64,000 nucleotides of DNA, taken from contig NC_041010.1 of NCBI RefSeq assembly GCF_004193775.1, positions 40,103,562 through 40,167,561 of the forward strand. The letters are read 5' to 3'. The translations under genes were made by a program, and so were the position numbers. Below the pieces are notes generated by a model. The model saw only the letters and a list, made by a program, of their open reading frames with translations. It was not told the origin of the DNA and ran no database searches. Every line of letters begins with the position of its first letter. Positions within the stretch are counted from its first letter, which is position 1. Of the stretch, positions 10,819 through 23,488 are shown in pieces. The stretch is from Glycine soja. Its lineage: Eukaryota; Streptophyta; Magnoliopsida; Fabales; Fabaceae.

Positions 10819-13800
10819 ATGTCCTCCATGGCCATCACCACCAGGGACAGAGATCGAGAGCTTCTCATCCCCGTCGCCGACATCCCCGCCGGAGATGCCG
10901 CCGTTTCCCCTTCCCCCAAGCCATCGTCGTCGGCGTCGCCCCCGCATCATTCCGGACGCGAGGTGATCTCTTCCCCCCAATTAGGGTTTTGAATTCACCA
11001 CCGCAATTCGTTTTTTATTCCTCTTTTTTTTTTCTCCAATTGGACTCTATTGAATGTGCTGGGGTTGGAGATTTACTTGAAAGTTTCTCCCTTGACTTGG
11101 ATTGAGGTTTTTCTGGGGATGAACCAGTTAGGAATTGGGGAAGTGATAGTTTCTCTTTGATAAGCAGTGTGTATCATGATTCATCAAATTGTATTCAAAA
11201 TGAAAAGGGATAGCGAAATTGGCTATAAAGTGAAGCTATTTATCTAGTGCTAATTATTGTAAGCTGTATAATGGAGCAATAAAAAAAATTATATATAAGT
11301 AGAATTTTTTTTAGCTGTATATATTTGAAGTGAATGTTCTTTTTTGTTTTCGTGGTTTTGAATTAGGAAGAAGAGTTATCTCATTCTTTTAGTTGCATAT
11401 ATTGAGAATTTTTACTCTGCCTTCATGACTATTTGTCTCACAGGTTGCTCATTTTTTCTTGTTTCTGTCTATTTGTAGACTTTTTACAAAGTTATTAGAA
11501 GCTGGGCATCAAAAAAGTTTATGACTGGATGGTACTCTATTCCTTCTTCTGTCCAATTATCTTGATATTCAAGTATAGATATATAATATGTTGATATCTA
11601 TTGTGTATTCATACACATGATCTTGTTTGTTTCCTGAATGATTTTTCCCTTTGTATGCCTTATATTCTTTGAAGTGTTGGTTTATTTTCTTATTTTTTTT
11701 TTATCTTCATTTTATTTCCACTGGCATCTTCTTTTTTATGGTGTTGGATTGCAAACTGAAAGTTGCAGAGCATAATAGGCTACTGAACAATGGAAAGGTC
11801 TTACTTCCCCTCAATATTAGGGGAGGATATATAATTCCTAGCAATATCAAAGAGTCCAAGTGATACTTTTTATTTATAGGGAAGTCTTAATTGAATGAAA
11901 ATCCTGGGTTGAGACTATAAATCTCCAAATCACTTACTGAACACCAGTAACTAATATGCACTCTTTTATGACAATTCCCAAAATAAGTACCACAAAAATA
12001 TGTAACAAACTCATTGTTCTCTCATCACTTGATTTAAATTAAAAGGACACGATGATGGAGAAATACATAGACTTTAGATCATCAATGATGACTTAATAGT
12101 GAATACTTGCTCCTGAGAGTATTTGTTCTTGTCCAGTATACCTCTCTCTGCTTGTACATATCTAAGATTTGCTGCATTATATTTGGACCAGTGGTCGCTT
12201 TGTCCTTTTCTAATTCATAAGGTGCTTTGTTTCTTTTTTTTTTTATTGCAAGGTCCTTTGTTTCTGTGTTGTTTAATTGCTGATATCTCACTGCTAGTTT
12301 TTTTGCAGTGTCATTCTCTTTCCAATTGCAATCACCTTCTATATAACATGGTGGTTTATTCATTTCGTGGATGGATTTTTCTCTCCTATCTATGCTCAAC
12401 TTGGAATTGATATTTTTGGTAAGTTCTTATGTTTTATGATATTTCACAATTAACCTTATGTAAAGATTGTGACAAAGTTCATTTTTTTTTTGTCAACAAC
12501 TTATTTTGTCTTGTGGCAGGGATTGTTTTAAGAAAATCATGTCTTTTTCACTTTAGGCTGCTAAAAATATGGCTATTTAGTATTCTGTTTCTTGGATGTA
12601 TATTTGAACGAAGTTATATTCATAATATTCATTTTTTCTCTATTTTTTTTGCCAAGGGGAGGGTTGGATTATTTCGAGTTGAAATGTCCAGTAGAGCAAC
12701 AAAACTTTTTCAATTGATTTTACTGTTTGAAACATGTTGAAATTATTTGCTAATACTTGGTCAGGTCTTGGATTCATAACTTCCATAACTTTCATCTTCT
12801 TGGTCGGGGTTTTCATGTCATCATGGTTGGGTGCATCTGTCCTGGGCCTTGGGGAGTGGTTTATCAAGCGAATGCCACTTGTTCGTCATATTTATAATGC
12901 CTCCAAGCAGATTAGTGCTGCTATCTCTCCAGGTGTGTGTTTGCCAACATTTAACTCTTAATTTTGATACTGGCATGAATGAAATATTGGGTGAGAAAAG
13001 TTTATGCTAACATGCATATTGTCACAGATCAAAATACACAAGCCTTCAAAGAAGTAGCCATCATTCGGCATCCACGTATTGGAGAATATGCATTTGGATT
13101 CATCACCTCATCTGTTACCCTTCAGGTTTCTGTGATACTTCAATGTTTGGTGGCTTTTAATTTCAGAACATTTACTTACATCATTGCTTGAATTGGAGTT
13201 TCATTAAGATGCCCCGGTGTTACCACTTCAATTAATAGTTTATTGTTACTTATAATGTAATTTTAGTTATTTTCTGATGGAAATGTGTCAATCTGGATGC
13301 TAATCTTTGTCTTGCTTGATTGATATACAGGTTCAATGGTCTTTACTTTATGAATAATACAAAGTATGCACAGTACAACTAATGCTTGTTTGGCTTGATT
13401 TGATAACTAATAGAATTATTATTTTACATTTTGCCCATCTGTTTATGAATAAGAACTCTTTGCATGGCTGAGGCAATTATCATCGCTCCTTGTTGTTGCA
13501 CTCCTGGCATCCAAGATCCATTATTCTGATGTTGTTGGTTGCTATTTAGATTTTGGCACTTTTGATGTTCTTTTTCAATTATTGTGTGTCTTTAAAGCCA
13601 ATATACAATAAACTATAGGAAAGTTTCCATATGGATAAGAAATTCATGCTGAGAGTTTGATGAGACTGGTTTGTGGTTAACTGTTGTTGATTATCTGTGT
13701 TTATATAGATTTTACACAACATTGCATGTTGAAATTATTTCTCTTTTTTTAATATTTTTTTTTACAGAACTATTCTGGAGACGAGGAGTTATGCTGTGTC

Positions 13801-14680
13801 TATGTTCCTACAAATCATCTTTATATTGGTGATATATTTCTTGTCAACACCAAGGATGTCATTAGGCCAAACTTATCAATTCGTGAAGGAATTGGTGAGT
13901 GGTTCTTTTATATTTACTCGAAGTCTCAAATAATAGAAGTCAAATCAGGCATATTTAGTTTGCACTGTGGTTATGTTACAAAGATAGTTTGTTTACTTAG
14001 TTTCCTTTCTGTGGCTCTCTCTCTATTCATGGTGCACTTAAATTTGAACTATAGGTTTTTGGTCTTTTAAATTTGGAATATATAGGGACTCAACAAGTAA
14101 TTATTGTTTTACCTACACATAATCTCATGTTTTCACATGCTTTTTTCTACATTTTCTAGATGACACTCTCGTCCTACTACAACATACTATCTAGATTTTA
14201 TGCGTACCTATCATGGCATGTGTAATTACCATTTTTTGATACATATGCGTACCTATCTAGGCTAGCTTATGTACTTCCAAGTAGCAGGCAATGTGTATAT
14301 AAGGTTGTATGTGTGTGTTTTTGTTGAGATATCACTGCTCTTGGACACACACTAACTACAACTACTAGGACTCATAATAATAATAATAATCACTAGGACT
14401 ATAAGAAGAACAAGAATAACAATAACACTAACTAACAAGAATAGCAATAACAATAATCCATTACGCTCTAGTTTCAACATATGTTAGAATTTGTTTCAAA
14501 ATTGAGAAATTGTTATTTCATAATAATAAAATAACTCATTTCACTCTAGTTTCAACATATGCTTGAATGTTTCAAATTGCAGAGATTGTTGTTTCGGGAG
14601 GTATGTCAATGCCACAGATCCTATCAACGATCGATTCACGCATCAGACTAGGGGAAATAAGTAGAATCAACAGAAGCTGA
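10819..14680 (+). CDS. LIKE-COV / COV1 family membrane protein (DUF502)
   Basis: Seven coding exons (10819-10962, 11479-11531, 12309-12418, 12765-12932, 13028-13125, 13768-13894, 14583-14680) join in phase to 265 residues. Signature stretches are SWASKKFMTGC, PIAITFYITWWFIHFVDG, LGASVLGLGEWFIKRMP, NASKQISAAISP, QAFKEVAIIRHPRIGEYAFG, CCVYVPTNHLYIGDI and EIVVSGGMSMP. Two membrane segments lie at about residues 67-87 and 104-123, after an N-terminal Ser/Pro-rich tail that begins with the family-typical RDRELLIPVAD. COV1 (CONTINUOUS VASCULAR RING) and its relatives are Golgi/TGN membrane proteins needed for stem vascular patterning and vacuolar trafficking in Arabidopsis; that role is inferred here. 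I cannot tell whether this is the COV1 or the LCV orthologue. Intron 6 ends in a tandem duplication that includes the acceptor. Confidence 0.93.
14464..14598. repeat. Two-copy tandem repeat (period 78) covering the exon 7 acceptor of the COV-like gene
   Basis: The block beginning CTCTAGTTTCAACATATG at about 14466 recurs 78 bases later at about 14544. Similarity continues through TTCAAA(A)TTG and into the first bases of exon 7 (AGATTGTTGTTTC in the coding copy, AAATTGTTATTTC in the upstream copy). The upstream copy has TTGAG where the real acceptor has TGCAG. This looks like a local duplication whose upstream acceptor has decayed. Confidence 0.6.
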
Positions 14681-17600
14681 GTGAAGGGCAATATTAGTTT
14701 TTCATGTTATAGTTCCTTGGTATCTTGTGAAGCCATCAGAATGACAATGCAATCATTGGTTTGGATGCAAGTATTGAATATACGTGATTGATTGTTCTGA
14801 GAAAGTCAGACTCTGATGGCTTGTGTAACATTCGTTTGAGTAAGAATGTAGGATTTAGCATTTGTTTGACAACCTTACAGAATTTTATTCTCTGCTTCGA
14901 GTCTCGAATTTTTACCTGTGTATAATGTACTACTACTGGTTCTCACTCGTTATAGCAATTCAATTTTGTAGTGCTGATTGATTGATTGATGGTTTCTAGC
15001 TTAATGCAGTGTTTCTATGTTATCATTAAGATTTAGTCTAATCAAAAAGTTATAAATTATTGTGCTATAATTTGTAGTATGCCAAGAGTACATATCGTTA
15101 TTAAAAAAAAAAGTGTATCAATAGAGTATCTACAAAAATTTATCTATACATAGTCTTCTGATGAGAAAAGATATTTTTACTAGGTTGTGATTTCACTTTT
15201 TGTGTGTGAAGAACAAAAAATAAAACTAACTGTTCTTAGAGCAAAAAAGCTGAAATAAAATATCATTGATTATATAATAAATATAAGTGATTTTTTTTTA
15301 TGTTTTGGGGAGTAGAGACATGAGTATCTCTTAATTAATTGCCGTTAGTTCAAAAAAAATTTGGACATGTGTACTCTTATTAAATAGATCATTGTCATTT
15401 ATATGAATGCAATGAGATTTTATATATTATTATGCCAGTCCTTAAGGTTCAAACGATTTTTGTTTGGTGTAAGATTTGTAAACGCACCTTAATTAACAAA
15501 TATGCATACATTAGTAATATATTGACATAAATATTTGAAATTGCAGAAGGGAAAAATGTGTATATAAGCAGCTATATTATGCCAATAATCAGTGAGTATC
15601 GGCTCAATAGTTAACACTTTAAAAGGTGTTTAAATTCTATCATTCTCAATTCTTTATACATAGTTGGATTTGGACCCATCTTTAGATAAAGAATTTTATA
15701 CTTTTAGTGCTATTATAATACTAATACTTTAATTATGGTTGAAAACATAAAAGCAAAATGAAAGTATTACTGAATTTTCAAACTGATCTATTTGTTTAAA
15801 AAGCAGTTTTGATTATTCTATTAATTAATATAGTTTTGATTATTACTATTATCTTTTAGTAGTATTTTCTTAAATTTTATTTGCATAACAAGCCGAATTG
15901 GGGATACAGTAAGCCCACTTATTTTAGATGCTCTCATTTGAAAAGAAGCCCAAAGTTACTCTTTAAAACCCTAACTCTACGATTTGGAAGCGCAGTGTTG
16001 CAATCGATCTCTAAACCTAATTGATTCGAGGATTTCTTTCATTCCTTCTGCAAAGTTTGCATTTTTATCCCCATTTTCGTTATTCAGCATCTAGGGTCCA
16101 TGTTTTTGTTTCTAATTTTTTTATATATGAACTTATTTTGATTCTTAGTCGCTGAAACATCAAATGGACAGTGACGATTTTGATTCAAAGGTCTCGTTCG
16201 TCGTAATTGGCCTTTTGGGCCTTGCCGACCTTCCTTATTATTCCGAGTCCCTTTTCAGTTCAAAACAATAATTTTTTTTCTCTGTTCTTAATTTTTCGTA
16301 CATATTCACGTTTTTGTTTATCTTTGGCTTAGATTTATCACTAGTGCTCGATATATAGAACTTAGGGGTTTGTTTGATGTGTTTTGGCCAATGATTAAAT
16401 CATTGTAAATAGACAAGCATATGTCTGAAGAAGTTATTCAATGTAGAATATTCTAATCTTCTCTATGAGGCCAACATTACCGTTTATTATATTTTTAATT
16501 CTTTTTTTTTTTTTTGAGAAATTGTTACATCTTAGGAAAAATTCTTAATCTAAGAAAGTAAAGTCTCCACATGTGTTGATCAGATTTCCAATTTTGAATG
16601 CATGTATCTTAAGTTTAATCAATTTTAGCATTGGCTATATATCCATTTTGATTATTTGAAGTGTGTATACTGTATGATAAGTTTTTCTTTTATGCACTGG
16701 TTTTTCTTCTGATGTATTTTTTCCCGTTTGGATTATTACCTTCTCATGGTTTTTGACAGTGATGATATAATTTAAGGCCTTTTGATCTGATGGGATATTT
16801 TGAAAGCAAAATGAACCATATTGAAAAGTTATTTACCTAAAATTTAAGTTGGATTCTGACAGTGGAGTAAGGAAAGCAAAGTGGTAGTCTGGTAGATGAT
16901 ATTTTAAGCCATGTTATTCTATTTTTTAGTGTGTTTCACAGCGGGTTAATGATATTAATATAAGAGATTACCCTTTTACCAGCAAAGTGTAAAAATGTAT
17001 GATCAGTTTTTAATGCAGGGGGACTACCAAGTTTGAATAGTTTTATACTAATATTTTAAATTATTTATCAAAATTAAATCAAAATATAAACATTAGTTGC
17101 TGAAATATCAAATTTAAGACAAAAGAGGCCAAATTGGAAAACTGGATTAGACTATAGTGTTTTACAAAGTAGCTATACTTGTTCGGACGAATCATTACCC
17201 AAAACACAAAATAGTCACATGAATAATCAAATTAGTCCTGCAGCAAAGTCTAAAACTTTTTAAACAATTTGGCCATTCAACCCAAAGAAGATTTTTTTTT
17301 TCTTATTAATAGTAAAAGTTTTCAAACCAAAATAGTCTTGCTGAAGCTTTTTATTTAAAAAATTAATGATTTTGAGTTGTTTGCTGCGGAATAATGTGTA
17401 TGAGCCAGAACCGTTTAATTCATATTTTCCAGCTGTTTGATGAGGATTATGGATTAACTTTTTTAAATTAAAATTTCCAACTTTTTTAAGTTCTAGGTGC
17501 GTATTTAATACTGATAAACATTCTAGTTACGGAAAATGTTTATAGTTGCAATAAATTGAATTGTCAAACCATCTGTCTTGTACAAGCAACAATTAAAACT

Positions 17601-19901
17601 TTAATTTTAGATGCACCTTAGCCTGCCTATGTCTCTATCAATGTGAAACAGAATATCACAAATTACTTAAAAATCACAACTTTTTTTTTTTCTTTCTAAA
17701 ACCAAAGTGAACGTAATGTGTGCAAACTGCAAAACAATAGTACAACCACCAATCAATTCTCCAAACCCAAAATATCTCTGACTTTGTACATTTCTTGAGA
17801 TGTTCCCCTTCTTCATGATTCACAAGATCCAGGTGTAAGTGATAAATGTAATCTATCGTATAAAGAAACATGGGAAAAACAAGTTTAATCCCTAATTGCA
17901 ACATGTATAAACAATAGACAATAAATTTAGAAATATCCGGATAGAAAGAAGACATTTGATCCATTGACTAGTTCATGGAGAAGAGAAAGTAGAGTTAAAA
18001 TGTAATCTTGTTTCTTTCATATTTCTTTATATGATAGATTACATTAATTTGTTTGTAAGATGTTGAAACTCCTTTGCAGGTGCAGTTGCATTTCCCAATT
18101 TGAATGATTGGGGGGTACTTCAACATATCATGAAGTTAACTTCATCAAAATGTACAAGTAGGTTTCAGGTTTTGGATCTGTACTCAATTTCATGGAAACA
18201 ATAATACATAAATGAAAGCAAGTTAACTCAATGGAAGATTTTGAATTATATGTTCAGCATTTTTAAACTAAATATATATAAATGTTTATAAGGCAACATG
18301 AGCCAACAATTAAACGAGACATAGAAGAAGAAAAAAGAAATACTTTCAGCACCAAATCCAGTTAAGATATACAAGCTAGTTAGAAGTTTTCAGAGATTGT
18401 TTATCAAATCTTGTATATCAAATCAAACGTAATTTGCAGGCTCATTCAGTGTGCATTGCTTCCCATGTTGTGCTTAACACAATGTTGAGACCTGAAAAAT
18501 GTTTCATCATAAGATAGCATATGCCAATGCAAACGAAAACGAGAATATGTCAAACAAAGTGATACTCTCGAGATTTTACCTCTTTCCACTTCTGTTTAAA
18601 AATCACATCAGTTTTTGTGTCCCAATTCTACTCTTAACTCACATTAATGACATCTAACAAATTCTGGAGTACGAATGTCAAATAATTTAATAAGTAGTAC
18701 ATGTTTAGAAAAGTTTTTTTTTCTTCTACAAAATCATTATTATTTTTAATATTATTTCAAAAAATTAATGAAAGAATCATTACTTTTTTCAAAATAAGTT
18801 CACATAATCAACTACGAACTACCAAAGAGACGAATTTGATATTTGAGTTTAATTTTTATTTATTACGAGTGTAAAGATTTTTATGCATGGTAAATATATT
18901 GTTAATAAATTAAAGATTATTATTTTTTAATTAGAACTTATAGGTGCAAAATATTTTTATCATCTCTATTAGAATTTCTTCTTTTAACTATTTTTTTATC
19001 TATAAAACTCAACTCGAAATATGATGGAAAAGAAAAAGTGATAGAATCAAAGGTGGGGTGAGTTTGATTAAGGGCAAATGAGACAAGAAAAATAAAATAA
19101 AAATGGAAAACTCACTAGATATATTCATTATATATCTTGCCTATTTGCATTCACTTTTTCTATATTTATTCATCTTATTTTTTATTTGTTTATTTTCTTC
19201 CTAGGACCGTTAAGGAATTCAAGTTCAGTGAATATTGGTAGATTAAAAATTATTTTTATAGAGGAGTGATATATAACACACTTTTTTTTTAGTGTACACT
19301 CTAATTACTTACATCTTATAAAAAATTACAAAATAGAAAAAATCATTGAATAAAACTCAAAAAATTATTACCATTCATAACATTACAAATTAATAAAAAA
19401 ATAATCTCATAGATATAATTAATTTATCTTATCTTTTACCTATTTAAAAATTAAATTATATTATTTTTTTATTTTTAAGAGACTAATTTATTGTTATATT
19501 ACACAGAAAAAGAGGTAAGGTGACAACCTGCCCCAACTAAGACAATTGAGACATAACAAGTGTATCTCACAGACACAAAGTAACTGACTAAATCTGAAAA
19601 AACAACGTACAGAGGTCGTGGTATGAATTCAGTTATCAAATTGATTCTGTATACTGTATCCAACACGACACCAACTCCTCACAAGTTCTTCAAACCAAAC
19701 CAACAGCTGTGAATAACTCTGTCTCACTCTCACTCTCTGAGTCTTATGTGTCCCTCTCTCACACTTTTCCATTTCACTCTCACCTTTCCCATGATCCCAA
19801 TTCTCCACCCCAACACTGAATTCTGCAATTTCTCATCTGGGCACCGTTAAATTTCCAATCTTGCCACCGTTATCTCATCTGGGTCATTCCATTTCGCCAC
19901 C
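14681..19901. other. Long intergenic region with one gene-start-like remnant
   Basis: More than 5 kb separates the COV-like and LEA_2 genes. Most of it is AT-rich without supported coding frames. The exceptions are a housekeeping-promoter-like start at 15.9-16.2 kb, listed separately, and a perfect 16-bp palindrome, ATGAAGTTAACTTCAT, at 18130-18145. The last 250 bases before 19902 are pyrimidine-rich (CTCTCTCACTCTCTGAG-type), as expected for the leader of the LEA_2 gene. Confidence 0.45.
15960..16190 (+). pseudogene. Possible orphan promoter and first coding exon
   Basis: A telo-box-like AAACCCTAAC sits at 15966, next to GGGCTT-type boxes (AGCCCA), a combination seen in promoters of plant housekeeping genes. 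A possible leader donor is followed by an acceptor (TTCTTAG) near 16149. Then comes ATG GAC AGT GAC GAT TTT GAT TCA AAG at 16163, with a possible donor after AAG at about 16189. A candidate in-phase exon at about 18081 (after TTTGCAG) would add only VQLHFPI before a stop. I recognise no family. It may be the truncated 5' end of a duplicated gene, or chance. Confidence 0.25.
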
Positions 19902-22009
19902 ATGGCGCACGCCAAGACCGATTCCGACGTCACCAGCATGGACACGTCATCGTCGCCAAAACGCGCCGTTTACTACGTGCAGAGTCCCTCGCGCGACTCT
20001 CACGACGGCGACAAGTCATCGACGGCGACGCACGCCACGCCGGCGTGCAACAGCCCCGTGGACTCGCCGTCGCACCACTCCTACGTCCACCACTCTAGGG
20101 CTTCCTCTTCGAGCAGGGTCTCCGCCGGCTCCTACAACAATATCGCCTCTTACTGGGGGAGGAATAATAAAGGGACCCGCAAAAACAAATTAGGGTCATG
20201 GACTCATGATCAGTGCAAGGTCATTCAGGAAGAGGAAGGGTATTATGGGGAAAGAGAAGGCTTTTCTAGGAGGAAGACTCAGATCTTCGTTGGGATCCTA
20301 GCCTTTGCCTTCATTTTCACCCTCTTTTGTTTCATCATTGCTGGGGTTGCCAGGCCACACAAAGTTCGGATCAGTGTTAAGGTACTATAACTATAATATA
20401 ATCACTCACATGTATGCTTTTATATTCAATATTGCCACTTGTTGTTTTTAATTCAGTAAATTAAATGGTTGACTACGAAGGGGTGTGTGTGTATGATTAT
20501 ATTATAATATATTACTTGTTTTGTTAATCAGAGACCACATCTTTTTATGTTTTTTCTTATGTAGTTTGAAGGAAGCGACTATTGTATGTATTTGTAGAGA
20601 TAGTTGTGCCTATACCATTTGAGGTTGGAGGTGTTCACAATTATTATTGTGTGATCGTGTCTCGAACAGGATTATCTGATCTCTGAAAAAGGATACTTGT
20701 GGGAAACCAAATGAATCCTCTTGGATTTAGGATGATGTCTAGGACAGGAAGGAATGTTGGATCAGGCACTCATGTGGTGTGATTTAGTTGAATTGCAGTG
20801 ATTTGAAAGGAATGCTGTCTTTCAATTTCAGTGATGTCTACTTGTTTGATGCATACTTATAAAAGCAGTACTCTTAGTGCCATGTTAATGTGCAGTTTGA
20901 CCAACAAATTGCATCCCCCAACCTTTTTTAACTTCTGTACCGCAATTTTTCATGTCACTGTGGATTTCTTGTTCTGGTGAGTTAAATTATAAATTGAGTC
21001 TGTTTGCACGCGGTATTTTTATGCACTTTGCATATCAGATAGAATGGAACTTGATATCCTTGGAATTATATGTACACACAAGGACATCGTTTGAGTTCAC
21101 AATCATGCAAGTTGTGGCTCCTTATTTATTCTTTCTAATTATTCATTCTCTTTTTACTTTTTCCAGCTGACAATTTGTTTCACACACTGATAATAAGTGC
21201 CTTCTTGAAAATTTTATTCTTCATCTACCTACTGCTGGCTATGGCCTTGTAGGTTATGGATGTGAAGAGAAAAACAAATTCAACTTCTCTTCTCGAAGTT
21301 ACATGCTTTAATTATCTATCTCCATTTCTCTACCTTAAATTATTAATGAACTTTCAAGGTAACCTGATTGACTCTTTTCTTCCAGAGTTTCACAGTACAC
21401 AACTTCTTATTCGGAGAAGGGTTGGATTTGACAGGAGTTCCAACCAAGATGCTGACAGTAAATTGTTCAGTAAGAATGACAGTGCATAACCCTGCAACCT
21501 TCTTCGGAATTCATGTCAGCTCTAAAGCAGTGAATCTTATGTATTCTGAGATGACAGTTGCAACTGGTGAGGTAAGAATGAAATATAATATCTAACACTG
21601 ACCTCTTTGACTTGGAAAAGGATTAGTTTGAGAATTGAGGGTAATATATGCTTTGTTTCTGCTTCTGATGTTGATAATGATCACCAATCTTAACAATTAC
21701 ATTCCGTGTTCACGTACACTGCTGCTGCAGCTGAAGAAGCATTATCTACCAAGAAAGAGTACCCGGATAGTGTCGTTGAACCTGCAAGGAAGCAAGGTTT
21801 CTCTATATGGTGCTGGTGCAAGCTTAATTGGCTTGGTGGACAATGGAAAAATACCAATGACTCTTGTCTTTGATGTTAGATCGCGAGGGAATATTGTTGG
21901 GAAGTTGGTGATGTCCAAACATCGGAGGCGTGTCTCTTGCTCAGTGGCTATTGATTCCCACAACATCAAACCCATCAAACTTAAGGAGAATGCATGCACA
22001 TACAACTGA
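19902..22009 (+). CDS. LEA_2 (LEA14/NHL-like) single-pass membrane protein
   Basis: Three coding exons (19902-20381, 21386-21571, 21731-22009), all phase 0, give 314 residues. The N-terminal ~125 residues are Ser/His-rich and carry the motif YYVQSPSRDSHDG (residues 24-36) typical of one plant LEA_2 subfamily. A single membrane helix follows at about residues 127-150 (FVGILAFAFIFTLFCFIIAGV). The C-terminal part (VHNPATFFGIHVSS at 193-206, then LVDNGKIPMTLVFDVRSRG) has the LEA14-type immunoglobulin-like beta fold also seen in NDR1/HIN1-like proteins. The expected topology is a cytosolic N terminus with the LEA_2 domain outside the cytosol. The exact role is not known; relatives are linked to stress or cell-wall/plasma-membrane functions. 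The start ATG has a good context (CCACCATGG). Confidence 0.9.
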
Positions 22010-23488
22010 GATTTTGGTCTAGCAGCAACCAGTTTCTTGTGTGTGCCTTTTCAATTCATTCTGTGTTGGCTTTTAGGTTTCTTGTGAGACAGGTAAAAGG
22101 TTCAAAGAAATACTATCATAGAGTTAATATTGTAGAGGTTTTACAAGTACAATTTTTGGGGACATGAGAAATGAAAATTAGTAACAATAATGGAATGGTA
22201 TAATTCTATTTCCTCTTCTTCCTTCTTATTGCCTTGTGCTATTTCCGTTATTGATACTGTCTTGGCTTGACTTGACTTATGCTATTTTTCTGAGATTTAA
22301 AAACCAAAGAGGACCCTGAATTAGTGATAGTTAAATATCTACTTTTATAAGTTATTATATATTATATTTCAAACAATAAAAACTGTAAAGTTAGGTTAGA
22401 TAAAATGTTCAATAAAAATATTACAAATAGATCAACCGGTAAGAAATTATTTTAATTTAAATAGTGGGTTCAAATTTTAAGAATATAGTCGTGTTTAAAT
22501 TCTGTGGGGACTGGGGAGGGTTTTATTAGTCTTAATACTCTTATTTAATTTGAGTTTGAATAAAAGAATCAAATAAAATGTTAAATTAAAGTAAAATATA
22601 ACCATATTCTACGTTTCAAAAATTAATTATCAGAGATTAAATAGAAACAATTCAAAATGCTTTCTAGTTTTCATGTCGAATCAACAACTTATCTGCTTAA
22701 TCAATGCTTTCTTTCCTGTGGTATATGAAATTAAGCAAATAATGACATGCAATGCCCATGTGAAGCGACAAAGCGAAAAACAGTGTAGGCAAGCCAAGTT
22801 ACACTTGACTTGAAGCTGTCAACAGAGTAAAGATATAGACAGGAGTGGAACCAAATTATTTGATAACTCCATGAAAGCTTCCTTGCTTGTGTTAAATTGG
22901 CAGTAGCATTTGTGGTGATCCAGTTCTACATACTAACTTTTCCTGTCATCATTCATCTCGGATAGTCCTCAATTATCAAATTTGCTTGTGTTGAATGGTA
23001 TAGCATGTTTACAACCAACTGAATATTGCAAGAGTATAGTAACGGGCAAAACCCGCTCTGCCATTTACTGGTTGGTCCTGAGGGCATAGATAAACCATAT
23101 TTCCTACTTCCAAGTAGATGCAGAGCCGAAAAAAATAACTGCTGTGTTGTTTAATATTCTAGGCTATAGATGGGTGTCCTAATTTCAACTAGCAGTCTAC
23201 AGGGACAAAAGCATAAAAAGCCTAGTAATATTCTACCTCAAAGATTTGGAGTAAAAAAACACGTGCTCACCACTTTCAAACACATTGACAAACCTGAAGT
23301 AAAGATTATGCGGAGTGAAACAAACCGATAAAATCATAAAACCACGCAATTTGAGTGCACAAAGTCAAGAGTTTTCCAATGCATTGTGACCTATTCTGAA
23401 GATTCAGGGGCTAATCTCTCAAATTCTTCATCCCAACGTCTAATGAAGCTAATATAGTTACATCACAAAGTACATTAAACATCCGCAG
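22010..23488. other. Convergent intergenic region, no gene seen
   Basis: This spacer separates the 3' ends of the LEA_2 gene (+) and the RanBP2 zinc-finger gene (-). It is AT-rich at 22.3-22.7 kb and otherwise unremarkable. The last few hundred bases before 23489 probably form the 3' untranslated region of the zinc-finger gene. No mobile element ends were found. Confidence 0.45.

Noticed and set aside
10683..11105. 140-codon open frame overlapping the first exon of the COV-like gene
   Set aside because: It is in a different frame from the COV-like exon, whose product is clearly recognised, so it is a shadow.
17674..17964. 96-codon open frame on the minus strand
   Set aside because: AT-rich, no motif, and ends in a run of Lys from a poly-T tract; no supporting signals.
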